This document shows, one piece after another, positions 36,535 to 44,828 of a DNA stretch of 64,000 nt. The DNA is taken from assembly GCF_012033695.1 (NCBI RefSeq), contig NZ_JAAVJI010000004.1, positions 186,001 to 250,000 of the forward strand. Direction: 5' to 3'. Position 1 is the stretch's first letter; every line of letters begins with the position of its first letter. This stretch comes from Pseudomonas quercus. GTDB lineage: Bacteria; Pseudomonadota; Gammaproteobacteria; Pseudomonadales; Pseudomonadaceae. Position numbers and translations under genes: made by a program. Below the pieces are notes generated by a model, which made no database searches, was not told the origin of the DNA, and saw nothing but the letters and a program-made list of their open reading frames with translations.

Positions 36535-37494
36535 ATGAACCTACCCATCAATAGCCTTAACCCCAACCCTACGAGTTTTCTTTTACAGCCAGACCCATCG
36601 TTTTCCGAAAAGCCTTTGTCCCAAGGGGCGGGGCAGCAAGGTACGGGACAGGGCCTCTCCTTTGGTGCCGTGGGCAACAAAGAGGTGGACTTTTCCTCGC
36701 CCAGTGAAAAGCGTGCGCTGCAGGCTAACCCCACGTCCGATACACAGGGTGGCCAGGAAGCAGCAAGCGGTGGACTGCAGGCCGAGATCATGTCGTTGCT
36801 GCAAAAGCTGATCGACATGCTCAACCAGATGATGGGCAGCACAGATGGCAACAAAGGCAAGGGTGATAAATCCTCCTCTGGCAATGGCGCGATAGCCCCG
36901 TTGTCCAACAAACAGGCCGTAGCGCCACAGGCACCTTCAAGTGCAGAGCCCAGTGGTGCCCCTGCGGGTGGCGGCAGCGGGGGTGGTGAGCCAGTAGGCC
37001 AAGCGGGCGGCACCGGCAGTACCGGTGGCGTAGATTCCACTGCCAGTGCCGGCAACGCGCCCCAGGGCATGCCCCAGGATTTATGGCAGGACTGTGTAGC
37101 TGCGGGAAACAAGCATGGGGTTGATCCTTACATATTGGCCGCACAGGCCAAGCAGGAGAGCCAGTTTGGTACTGACTTGAACGGAGCCAGTGGCAAGGAT
37201 GGTGTGATGCAGGTGCAGGAAGGTACCCGTGCGGACAATGCTCAAGCATTTCGTGAGCAGGCAGGGCATGAGTACAACCATGGCAGCCAGGCGGACCAAG
37301 TAGAAATGGCCGCCGTGATCATGAGCCGCTTGAAAGGCAGCGACCAGGATAAGCTGGCGGCCTATAACGGCGGGCCTAACTGGAAACAGGCTGGGGTAGC
37401 TGGGTTAGATGACTACAACCGGCCTATTCACGCGAGCCAGTACGCCGACAGCGTGATGAAAATCGCCGCCGAGTTGAAAGGCAGCGCGGCCTAA
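36535..37494 (+). CDS. HopP1-like harpin / lytic transglycosylase, type III secreted
   Basis: The 319-residue protein has two parts. Residues 1-180 are harpin-like: no Cys, rich in Gly, Ser, Gln and Pro, with a short amphipathic helix (LQAEIMSLLQKLIDMLNQMM, 81-100) and glycine runs at 143-165. Residues 182-285 are an SLT lytic transglycosylase domain with catalytic Glu208 in AKQESQFG, GVMQV (223-227) and AYNGG (276-280). It has no Sec signal. With a perfect hrp box 36 bases upstream, it is best read as a type III secreted helper that opens peptidoglycan or acts outside the plant cell, like HopP1 of P. syringae, which has the same layout and about the same size. No other T3SS gene is adjacent, so it is a dispersed HrpL regulon member. 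Confidence 0.85.
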   Translation: MNLPINSLNPNPTSFLLQPDPSFSEKPLSQGAGQQGTGQGLSFGAVGNKEVDFSSPSEKRALQANPTSDTQGGQEAASGGLQAEIMSLLQKLIDMLNQMMGSTDGNKGKGDKSSSGNGAIAPLSNKQAVAPQAPSSAEPSGAPAGGGSGGGEPVGQAGGTGSTGGVDSTASAGNAPQGMPQDLWQDCVAAGNKHGVDPYILAAQAKQESQFGTDLNGASGKDGVMQVQEGTRADNAQAFREQAGHEYNHGSQADQVEMAAVIMSRLKGSDQDKLAAYNGGPNWKQAGVAGLDDYNRPIHASQYADSVMKIAAELKGSAA

Positions 37495-37551
37495 GGCTGG
37501 CTTCGATCGAGCGCGCCTGCTTCGCCTGGAACACTGGCGCGGCAGGCACCA

Positions 37552-38340
37552 TCAGGGCGCGATGGGCCTGAGCACTACAATCCCAGGCGTTTTGCTCACG
37601 TACTCAAGAAAGGGTGAATCGATCACCTTGTGCTGGCTGGGTCGCGACGACGCATTGCGCAACACCGGGCCCTGTTCCGTGTTCAAAAACACACCTACAT
37701 GCGTGACATCCAGGCCTGGGGCAGGGCTGTAGATGCCGACGTAGTCACCGGGGCGCAGCTTGCTGATGAGCGCCGGCCCCACGCGGCTCGCCGGGATGAA
37801 ATGCACGTCACGCGCCACCACGGCTAAACCGGGAATGAGCGGCACACCCTGTTTCCCTGCATTCAGCGTTTTAGTGACGGTACGGCTATCCAGGCTCAGC
37901 TCGGGCGTGATGTCTACCGCGTTGCGTGGCAGCGTCATGGCCCAGTCGGTGAAGAAATGCCGGCGGTTGGGGTAGCTGACGATGCCTTGAGCATAACGAG
38001 TGAGTATCAGGTTCTGCTGAAAGGCTGACGCATGGCTTGTTTTCCGTAGCGCCTCTACATAGTCCAGGAAGGTGAAGCAGTCCAGCCGCTCCAGGTCAAT
38101 GACCAGTTGCTCGGGTGTGGTGTACGAACCCTGGAGTCGATTCGCTTCGTAAGGCGTACCCAGGAACGGCGAGGTAATACGCTCTGCTCTGCGTTCTGGG
38201 TCAGCCATGCGCGCCTTCTGGTCAGCCACCGCCTGGGTGATAAGCGCGTTGCTGTAGGCATCCAGTTGAACCTGCGCCGGGGCACTGCCAGGCAACATGA
38301 ACAAAAGCGATAACGCCGCTGGCCACACGCTACGTATCAC
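37552..38340 (-). CDS. DUF1460 cysteine amidase-like periplasmic protein
   Basis: The start is a GTG at 38340 with AGGAGG seven bases upstream; the product is 262 residues with a signal peptide ending in APA. The DUF1460 family signature is present: the catalytic Cys88 in LERLDCFTFLDYVEAL, LRPGDYVGIYS, THVGVF with the catalytic His, and LRNASS. Family members are NlpC-fold enzymes believed to cut N-acetylmuramoyl-L-alanine bonds in peptidoglycan. It is convergent with the harpin/transglycosylase gene (57 bases between stops), so two wall hydrolases sit tail to tail. No hrp box was found in front of it. Confidence 0.85.
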   Translation of the reverse strand: MIRSVWPAALSLLFMLPGSAPAQVQLDAYSNALITQAVADQKARMADPERRAERITSPFLGTPYEANRLQGSYTTPEQLVIDLERLDCFTFLDYVEALRKTSHASAFQQNLILTRYAQGIVSYPNRRHFFTDWAMTLPRNAVDITPELSLDSRTVTKTLNAGKQGVPLIPGLAVVARDVHFIPASRVGPALISKLRPGDYVGIYSPAPGLDVTHVGVFLNTEQGPVLRNASSRPSQHKVIDSPFLEYVSKTPGIVVLRPIAP

Positions 38341-38376
38341 TGGTCAACCTCCTGTTAATGTCAACTGCTTGGGTCA

Positions 38377-38408
38377 GCCCCCTGCACGCCCTTGTGCTTG
38401 CAGGGGGC
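38377..38408. other. stem-loop of unknown role upstream of the DUF1460 gene
   Basis: GCCCCCTGCA and TGCAGGGGGC form a perfect 10-bp stem with a 12-base loop, 36 bases outside the GTG of the leftward gene. It has no T-run on either strand and may be in its 5' untranslated region. Confidence 0.45.
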
Positions 38409-38494
38409 CTGAGCGGCGAGTGCCACAACGTACCACAGCCTAAAGGGCTGAATCAGTGGTCCCCTAGAACCCAGTAAGTATGCCTATTGTAATT

Positions 38495-38507
38495 GTTATA
38501 GTATAAC
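38495..38507. promoter_or_regulatory. Zur box
   Basis: GTTATAGTATAAC is a perfect 13-bp palindrome identical to the core of the zinc-uptake-regulator operator (GTTATA-N-TATAAC). It lies 41 bases upstream of a cobW-type gene, a classical Zur target. Confidence 0.9.
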
Positions 38508-38548
38508 GTTTTAATGCAGCGCTGAATCTTAGCCGTGAGTCTGCATTT

Positions 38549-39763
38549 ATGACCCTGTCGCCATCCCTTCCCCTGGCCCCGTTCAAGCGCCTGCCCGTGA
38601 CGGTTTTATCCGGCTTCCTAGGCGCTGGGAAAACCACGCTGCTCAATCACATCCTCAATAACCGCGAGGGGCGGCGAGTCGCTGTCATCGTCAATGACAT
38701 GTCGGAGGTAAACATCGACGCGGCCCTGGTTCGAAACGGAGGTGCCGGCCTGTCGCGAACCGATGAGAAGCTGGTGGAAATGAGCAATGGCTGCATTTGC
38801 TGCACCTTGCGTGAAGACCTGCTGGAAGAAGTGGGCCGCCTGGCCAAGGCCGGCAGGTTCGACCAGTTGGTGATCGAATCCACGGGCATTTCCGAACCGC
38901 TGCCCGTTGCTGAAACCTTTACTTTCACCGATGAGCAGGGCACGTCCCTGTCAGACGTAGCGCGCCTGGATACTCTGGTTACGGTGGTGGACGCGTACAA
39001 CTTCCTGCGCGACTACAGCAGCGAGGACAGCATCGCCGAACGTGGCCAATCCATGGGTGAAGACGACACGCGCACCGTGGTGGACCTGCTGATCGAGCAG
39101 GTGGAATTCTGCGACGTGATCGTCCTGAACAAGCTCGACCTGGTCAGTGCCCCGCAGCGTGACCAGCTCTACGGCATCCTCAAAGGGCTTAACCCTCGTG
39201 CACGTATCGAGGCGGCCGAGTTCGGCCAGGTCCCGCTGACCACGGTGCTGGACACTGGCTTGTTCGATTTCGATGAAGCGGCCAGCGCCCCCGGCTGGCT
39301 GCAGGAACTGCGCGGTACGCATGTGCCGGAAACCGAAGCCTATGGCATTAGCAGCTTTGTCTACCGCGCGCGTCGGCCTTTTCATCCGGCCCGCTTTTAT
39401 GCCGCCATCACGGGGGAATGGCCAGGTGTGGTGCGCTCCAAGGGCTACTTCTGGCTGGCTAGCCGACCGGCGCTCGCGTGTGGCTGGTCCCAGGCAGGGG
39501 CCATCTGCCGGCACGAAGCCGCAGGCCATTGGTGGGTGGCTGTACCCACCGAACAGTGGCCGGAAGACCCACAAGAGCTAGCGGCCATTCGAAGCCTATG
39601 GCACGACGACGTAGGTGATGCGCGCCAGGAGCTGGTGCTCATTGGCATGGGCATGGACGAGGGTGAACTCACTCGAATGCTCGACGCCTGCCTGCTCACA
39701 GACGCAGAAATGGCGCTTGGCCCGCATGGCTGGGCAACGTTGGAAGACCCTTTCTCGTTTTGA
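38549..39763 (+). CDS. zinc-responsive COG0523 metallochaperone GTPase (ZigA/YciC type)
   Basis: The 404-residue protein has a P-loop ([15 protein letters not shown]), the CxCC metal motif (Cys82, Cys84, Cys85 in [12 protein letters not shown]), [10 protein letters not shown], a LNKLD base-recognition motif and a long CobW C-terminal domain ([12 protein letters not shown]). The group is induced in zinc shortage and is thought to move zinc to essential enzymes. The perfect Zur box upstream supports this role. It is larger than, and distinct from, the catabolic-operon CobW at 32283. Confidence 0.93.
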   Translation: MTLSPSLPLAPFKRLPVTVLSGFLGAGKTTLLNHILNNREGRRVAVIVNDMSEVNIDAALVRNGGAGLSRTDEKLVEMSNGCICCTLREDLLEEVGRLAKAGRFDQLVIESTGISEPLPVAETFTFTDEQGTSLSDVARLDTLVTVVDAYNFLRDYSSEDSIAERGQSMGEDDTRTVVDLLIEQVEFCDVIVLNKLDLVSAPQRDQLYGILKGLNPRARIEAAEFGQVPLTTVLDTGLFDFDEAASAPGWLQELRGTHVPETEAYGISSFVYRARRPFHPARFYAAITGEWPGVVRSKGYFWLASRPALACGWSQAGAICRHEAAGHWWVAVPTEQWPEDPQELAAIRSLWHDDVGDARQELVLIGMGMDEGELTRMLDACLLTDAEMALGPHGWATLEDPFSF

Positions 39764-39972
39764 ACGGTAAAGGGGCCTACTGCGCCAGCCTTGCCTGTGA
39801 TCGGCTCACCGGGTGGCAAGTCTGCCCATTGCCAGGGCGTTTCATGGGCTGGGCTCATGTACAACCATTGCGCTAGAGCGGGCCGTTATTAAGGTTGCCT
39901 AAAGCTTGCTTTTACCTCGCCGATAAGTTGCTGAACGCTTTACCTCACTCTTATCCAGCGTGGAGCACCGCT

Positions 39973-42438
39973 ATGCCTCCGTATGCCCGACGGCTCACTA
40001 CACGTACGACCACTGGCGCATGGGTATCGCTGGAAATTGTCATGTGTGTGGCGATAGTCAGTGGTTATGCCCACCCAGCTCGGGCGGCCGATGTAGTGGA
40101 CTTCTCCGCCTCGACCGGTTCTGATTTCATACCGGCTTATCTTAGCGCAGACGGTGCCACGGCCGCAGGCAGCCGGATTGACGAGCAGGGGATTGCTCAC
40201 GTCGCCACATGGCGAGCCGGTACCTTCGATACGCTAACAGATGTCGCTACGGCCCAGGCCCATGGCCTGAGTGACGATGGCAAGGTAGTGGTAGGTAGTT
40301 TTCAGCAGAGCGTGGGCGGTGCGACCCGCGCCTTCCGTTGGGAACACGGCGCTATCGAGGATTTAGGTACCCTGGGCGGTACCACCTCTTACGCGCAAGG
40401 GGTCAGCGCCGATGGTGCGGTGGTGGTGGGCTACTCCACTGTCGCCTCGGATAGCCAAACCCTCGCGTTCCGATGGCAGAACGGTCACCTGCAAGCACTC
40501 GGTACGTTGGGTGGCCAGAATGCCTATGCGCGGGCAGTAAGTGCCGACGGCCAGGCCGTAGCAGGGGATTCCACTATCGCCTCAGGCAATCAGCACGCCT
40601 TCCTCTGGAAGAACAATACCTTGCTGGACCTGGGTACGCTGGGCGGTGATTACTCACAAAGCGTGGGCGTGAACGCTGACGGCACGGTGGTAGTGGGCAC
40701 CTCATTGCTGGCCGATAACGGCTTTGGGCACGCCTTCCGCTGGTCCGGCGGAACCATGACCGACCTTGGCACTCTGGGAGGGCATTACTCGGTGGCGCAG
40801 TTCGTCAGCGCTGACGGCCGCGTGGTAGTGGGCCGTTCCATATTGGCCGATAACCTTAATACCCGTGCATTTCGCTGGGAGGATGGAACGCTTACTGACC
40901 TGGGCACCTTGGGCGGCACGGCGGTGTATGCCCGTGATATGAGCCCCAGCGGAGCGATCGTGGTAGGCGATGGCTTGAATGCGGCTAACGAACACCAAGC
41001 GTTTTATTGGAACACGGCTAAAGGGATGCGCACATTAGAGGCTTGGCTCAGTGACAATGGCTTTGCGGTGAACATGGATAATGCCAGGGCCGTCAAGGCT
41101 ACTGGGGTCAGTGACGACGGCAATGTTGTGATTGGGCAGCTCAGTAACGGGCATAATTATCTGGCCCGTGTGGTTACCCCGGCCTCCACTGATCCGGTAA
41201 CCAGCACACCGGTTACACCTCTCCCTACTACCCCTACACCCATTACCGCTGCACCGACCACCCCAACCCCAACCTCGATAACGCCATCACCTGCGCCAAT
41301 AGCCACAACGCCTACCACTCCCGCTGTTACAACGCCCGTATCAGAACCGGTAAGCGTGCCCCAGCCTGCCTTGGAACCTGCGCCTGTTTCGACGCCTGTG
41401 CCCAGTGTACAAACGCCTGAACTCGCCCCGTCTACAGGTGGGGTGGCGAGCCCTGCCGACCCATTGCCAACTACTGCGCCTACCACCGGCGGCGGGCTGA
41501 TTGATATGAGTGACTTCATGGCGGGTATTGCACAGGTGCGTGTGCAGGCTTCGACCATGGCCGCAAAAGATGCCGACCTGACCCTGAACGGCCTGCACGG
41601 AGACCCCATGCGGCACCGCCTGGAAGCTGGGAAGCAGCGTGCCTGGGTGTCAGGGGATATAGGCCGTCATTCGCATAACGCCTACGAGGGTGATGCGGGC
41701 GTCGGCGAAATTGGATATGGCGTGGGTGTTACCGATGGCCTTCAATTCAATATGGCCTTTGGCTTGACCGGTAGCCAGCAGAAAGGTAGCAATGGCAGCG
41801 ACATCAAGGTCCGTGGGGTGTATGCACTGCCAGAGATGATTGCGCGCCTGCCGGACACCTCGCTGTACGTGACGTTAAGCGGTTTGTATAACCACGGTAC
41901 CAGCGACATTGACCGCGGTTACCGTAACGCCGGTGTTCAAAGGGCTTCGTCTGGCGATGCTAACACCACAAGCTGGGGCAGCCGGGTTCGTGTGGACTGG
42001 CTTGACGCCTTTGAGGTGGGCGCTACGCGTTTCACGCCTTACGTAAGCCATACGTATTTGCATACGGCGCTCGATCACTACACCGAGTCAGGTGGAGGGT
42101 TTCCTGTAGCCTGGGAAGGCAATAACAGCCGTACCAATACCTCCCGCGCAGGGCTGGACGCTGTACATTCGGTTAACCAGAGGCTCACGTTGCTGGGCAG
42201 GGTAGAGACGGCCAAGCGTTACGAGCCCCGTGGCCCCGCTGTAAAAGGTAAGCTACTGGGTGCTGGAGGAGGGGCGTTTGACCTTCCAGGCACGGATTAC
42301 GCTGCACACTGGTTGCGTGCAGGAACTGGCGCCGAGGTGAAAGTGGGTGCAGGTGTCGCAAGCCTCATGTTGAACGCCACCACCGAAGGCGAGGCCCCGA
42401 CCTATTGGGGAACCGTCGGGTACGAGCTAACGTTCTGA
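39973..42438 (+). CDS. autotransporter with HAF-repeat passenger
   Basis: The ATG at 39973 (TGGAG upstream) gives 821 residues with an extended signal peptide ending in ARA. The passenger (about 40-405) has six or more repeats of roughly 46 residues with AFRW, DLGTLGG and VSADGxVVVG: the HAF repeat, a beta-propeller-like element. A linker of about 110 residues rich in Thr and Pro follows. The last 280 residues form a type V beta-barrel (RAWVSGDIGRHSH... ending YWGTVGYELTF with the terminal aromatic). The passenger is displayed or released at the surface. Adhesion or sensing roles are possible but unproven. No hrp box was seen. Confidence 0.88.
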   Translation: MPPYARRLTTRTTTGAWVSLEIVMCVAIVSGYAHPARAADVVDFSASTGSDFIPAYLSADGATAAGSRIDEQGIAHVATWRAGTFDTLTDVATAQAHGLSDDGKVVVGSFQQSVGGATRAFRWEHGAIEDLGTLGGTTSYAQGVSADGAVVVGYSTVASDSQTLAFRWQNGHLQALGTLGGQNAYARAVSADGQAVAGDSTIASGNQHAFLWKNNTLLDLGTLGGDYSQSVGVNADGTVVVGTSLLADNGFGHAFRWSGGTMTDLGTLGGHYSVAQFVSADGRVVVGRSILADNLNTRAFRWEDGTLTDLGTLGGTAVYARDMSPSGAIVVGDGLNAANEHQAFYWNTAKGMRTLEAWLSDNGFAVNMDNARAVKATGVSDDGNVVIGQLSNGHNYLARVVTPASTDPVTSTPVTPLPTTPTPITAAPTTPTPTSITPSPAPIATTPTTPAVTTPVSEPVSVPQPALEPAPVSTPVPSVQTPELAPSTGGVASPADPLPTTAPTTGGGLIDMSDFMAGIAQVRVQASTMAAKDADLTLNGLHGDPMRHRLEAGKQRAWVSGDIGRHSHNAYEGDAGVGEIGYGVGVTDGLQFNMAFGLTGSQQKGSNGSDIKVRGVYALPEMIARLPDTSLYVTLSGLYNHGTSDIDRGYRNAGVQRASSGDANTTSWGSRVRVDWLDAFEVGATRFTPYVSHTYLHTALDHYTESGGGFPVAWEGNNSRTNTSRAGLDAVHSVNQRLTLLGRVETAKRYEPRGPAVKGKLLGAGGGAFDLPGTDYAAHWLRAGTGAEVKVGAGVASLMLNATTEGEAPTYWGTVGYELTF

Positions 42439-42582
42439 TTACGCTCTGCTTCTCACAAGCCTGTTTTAAGAAATCGAACGCGGGGCACCAGTATTGCGCG
42501 TTTTCCCAGTCGGCCGCCCTAATCGCAGTGGTCGCCCCCGGTGGCTTTATCGTCCATAAGAGAATGCTTCGGCTTTCCCCAT

Positions 42583-42610
42583 GTAACTGTTAGGTATTGC
42601 ATGCCACTCA
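42583..42610 (+). promoter_or_regulatory. hrp-box-like promoter
   Basis: GTAACT (42583-42588), 15 bases, then CCACTCA (42604-42610) matches the HrpL consensus with one change in the -35 (T for G at position 2, relative to GGAACT). It ends 34 bases before the ATG at 42645, the same distance as the perfect box at 36471. Moderate support. Confidence 0.6.
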
Positions 42611-42644
42611 TGAGCCTACGATTAGAACCAGCAGTGGAAACATA

Positions 42645-42947
42645 ATGGAACCCATCCGGCGCGGTATCGCCCATAACACACAGGCCACTTCAGCAAACCC
42701 CGCGCAAGGGGCGCCCGCAGCAATAGAGGCCCACCCGTCTGGGCATGACAGTTCGCTTACAGCACAAATGCTGAGCAATCATTCAGTGAATGAATTGAAT
42801 GCCAAGGAACGTCAGGGGACTGAAAACGAGAAAGCGTTGGCCCAGGTTGCAAAGTACGCCTTGGAAAGTGGCCAACTGAAGATTTCACCCAAACAGCCAG
42901 CGGTGTTCTTCAATTTGGGATGCAACGTAATAAAGAAGTTGTGGTGA
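42645..42947 (+). CDS. N-terminal ORF of a putative type III effector unit
   Basis: The 100-residue ORF starts at the ATG at 42645 (GTGGA upstream). Its first 50 residues are rich in Ser, Thr, Asn, Pro and Gly with few acids after Glu2 (IRRGIAHNTQATSANPAQG), like type III secretion signals. The end (VFFNLGCNVIKKLW) reads less naturally. The next frame, upstream of its own ATG, reads SGVLQFGMQRNKEVVV and continues smoothly into the F-box ORF, so the two may be one gene split by a one-base frameshift near 42895-42905. Otherwise it is a separate secreted protein or chaperone coupled to the next gene. No homologue was recognised. Confidence 0.6.
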   Translation: MEPIRRGIAHNTQATSANPAQGAPAAIEAHPSGHDSSLTAQMLSNHSVNELNAKERQGTENEKALAQVAKYALESGQLKISPKQPAVFFNLGCNVIKKLW

Positions 42948-42949
42948 TC

Positions 42950-43786
42950 ATGATAAAACCAAATGAACTCATGGGGGACGACATTTTAAGGGTAGGCCTG
43001 CGCAAGGAAAATGGCGAACAGTTATCCATGACGTTGCCCAGCCCACACGCGGTTGCGGCACGCAATGCCCCGCGCCCGTCTGCTTTGCTGGGCCTTCCAA
43101 ACGAACTGCTGTTACAGATCACGGCGAATACTGGAAATAACGAAAAGGGCGTTAACCTTAGCTTGCGACAAGTCAATAAACAGATGAAGGACATTGCAGA
43201 TGAGCACCTGTCGCAAGAACAGCGTTTTTTTGCCCAACATGCGCAAACCCTTAGTGACTCAGGTTATGGCCGCACCTCTAAGAAAGACTTGCTAAAACTT
43301 AACACTGCTCAACAGCACTTCGCCCTGACGAACGGGCCGACACTTCGTGCAACAGCTGGCTATGATGGTTTCACCATTAATGATTTAGCTGAGTCTCGCC
43401 CTGCTGTGCAGCATTTCGCTTTAACGCATGGCCCAACCCTTCGGGCAACGACGGGTTACGACGGCGAATCTATTAACGATTTGGCTAAAAGCAGCCCTGC
43501 CGCGAGAAATTTTGCGCTAACGCAGGGCCCTTGGCTTCATACACACGCTGGGTATAACGGCTACGACATTAATGGCTTATCTAGATTGCTTCCTGCCTAC
43601 CAGCAATCTGCGTTAGCACATGGTGCAGCGCTTCATACAAGGTCTGGCTATACCGGTGAGAATATTAATTTTTTCGCTACCCTTACGCCTTCGCAACAGC
43701 AGTTTGCTCTAACTAATGGTCCCAGGTTGCACGCAGAGGGCTATAGCAGTGGTGACATAAACCTGATGGCAATGAGTCAGCGCTGA
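42950..43786 (+). CDS. putative effector: F-box-like domain plus 32-residue tandem repeats
   Basis: The 278-residue ORF (ATG two bases after the previous stop; an upstream in-frame ATG exists at 42920) has an F-box-like segment at 47-87. It contains LLGLPNELLLQI followed by LSLRQVNKQMKDIADEHL, fitting the LPxELL...VxKxM pattern that binds plant SKP1. Residues 120-278 are five repeats of 32 residues with consensus AxQxFALTxGPxL, then GYxGxxINxLA and a Pro; a weaker sixth copy covers about 88-119. No signal peptide or membrane segment is present. The layout parallels Ralstonia GALA effectors (F-box plus repeats), but these are not leucine-rich repeats. GC and codon use look lower than in the neighbours, suggesting transfer. 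Confidence 0.75.
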   Translation: MIKPNELMGDDILRVGLRKENGEQLSMTLPSPHAVAARNAPRPSALLGLPNELLLQITANTGNNEKGVNLSLRQVNKQMKDIADEHLSQEQRFFAQHAQTLSDSGYGRTSKKDLLKLNTAQQHFALTNGPTLRATAGYDGFTINDLAESRPAVQHFALTHGPTLRATTGYDGESINDLAKSSPAARNFALTQGPWLHTHAGYNGYDINGLSRLLPAYQQSALAHGAALHTRSGYTGENINFFATLTPSQQQFALTNGPRLHAEGYSSGDINLMAMSQR

Positions 43787-44033
43787 ACCGGCTTAAGCAT
43801 GCCGGAGGTATACCCGACTTATGCTGTGCGTGGATAATGTCTCCAAACGAAGGTAGTGACTCGATCGCTACCTGCCAGGATTTTCATATTAATTCACATG
43901 AGCCGGGTTGCCTGTCTAAACATGGAAGCTTGGCCTTGAATAGGCCCATCCTACGGCTTCCAAGCTTGGAGGTGGCCGGCTGCAACTGCATACCCAGCCA
44001 GCCCTGGGCTATTGCCTTTGCACAAATTAACAA
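43787..44033. other. intergenic region between two convergent genes
   Basis: Mixed sequence of lower GC than the surroundings. A short open frame from 43837 does not look coding. An inverted GGAAGC/GCTTCC pair surrounds 43925-43965 (GGAAGCTTGG and CCAAGCTTGG) and might terminate the upstream effector transcript. Confidence 0.35.
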
Positions 44034-44600
44034 CTACTGGCGCGGTAGCGGCCCATACAAGCGGTAGGCCTGAATCAGGCTGTCGAACAACGCAATGTCT
44101 GAACGGCTCCTGGCGATGAGCTGAGCACCGGCCACTGCGGAAAAGATGGCGCGGGCGCGTTCGTCGCTATCAGCCGCGTCGCAGCAGTGTGCGGCCACTA
44201 GCAATTGGCTCAGCCAAGCGATATTGACCTGGGCAAAGGTTTGAATCTCTTCAACCATCGCCGGGGGGAGGTTATCGGTTTCAGCCCCTACGAAACTGCC
44301 GAGGCAAAGCCGGTTATCCGCTTCAAGCGAGCGCCGGAAGATTTCGGGGAAGCGGTGCAGGGCTTCAAGGGGCCCTGGCGTTTGCTCAGAGAGGGCCTGC
44401 AAGGCTGCAGCACCGTCCTGCCAATAGCGCTTTGCAACAGCGGTGCCCAAATCAGCCTTGCTAGGGAAATGGTAGTAGATGCTGGCAGGCTTGATGCCAA
44501 CTGCCTGCGCCAGGTCGCGAAAATTCAAGCCATTGTAACCCTGTGACTGGGCGATGTTTCGGGCAGCCAGGAGTATGGCCTCGCGGGCGTTGGTGCTCAT
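44034..44600 (-). CDS. TetR-family transcriptional regulator
   Basis: The product is 188 residues from the ATG at 44600, or two more from 44606. The N-terminal helix-turn-helix has GYNGLNFRDLAQAVGIKPASIYYHFPSKADLG, a textbook TetR motif. The C-terminal ligand domain is of the TetR_C type common in reductase/GST controllers. It follows the GST gene in the same direction with a 228-base gap. The GST promoter carries two identical palindromes (CCTAAC-4-GTTAGG), which are its likely operators. Confidence 0.88.
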   Translation of the reverse strand: MSTNAREAILLAARNIAQSQGYNGLNFRDLAQAVGIKPASIYYHFPSKADLGTAVAKRYWQDGAAALQALSEQTPGPLEALHRFPEIFRRSLEADNRLCLGSFVGAETDNLPPAMVEEIQTFAQVNIAWLSQLLVAAHCCDAADSDERARAIFSAVAGAQLIARSRSDIALFDSLIQAYRLYGPLPRQ

Positions 44601-44828
44601 TGTCATGCCTTTGATGCGTCAGACGCGGTTTTGGAAAATCCAGGGCTATCTTAAAACAGAAGGCGCCAGTACCGCCTATTTCAGTTGAAGGCGCAGCGGG
44701 TAAGCGCTACGCACTTACTTGACCAGCGCGCCTCAAACACACCCGGCTTCGCTCGATTTGCCCCCGCCCAACACGTGCAAAGGCCCCCTACCTTTGGCGG
44801 CCTTAGTGTTGATAACGGCCTGAAGAAA

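Noticed and set aside
38377-38408. Strong stem-loop as a terminator
   Set aside because: It has no T-run on either strand and lies upstream of both flanking genes, not downstream of one.
43837-44067. 76-codon frame after the F-box gene
   Set aside because: Composition is random-like, it overlaps the tetR gene end, and no ribosome-binding site is present.
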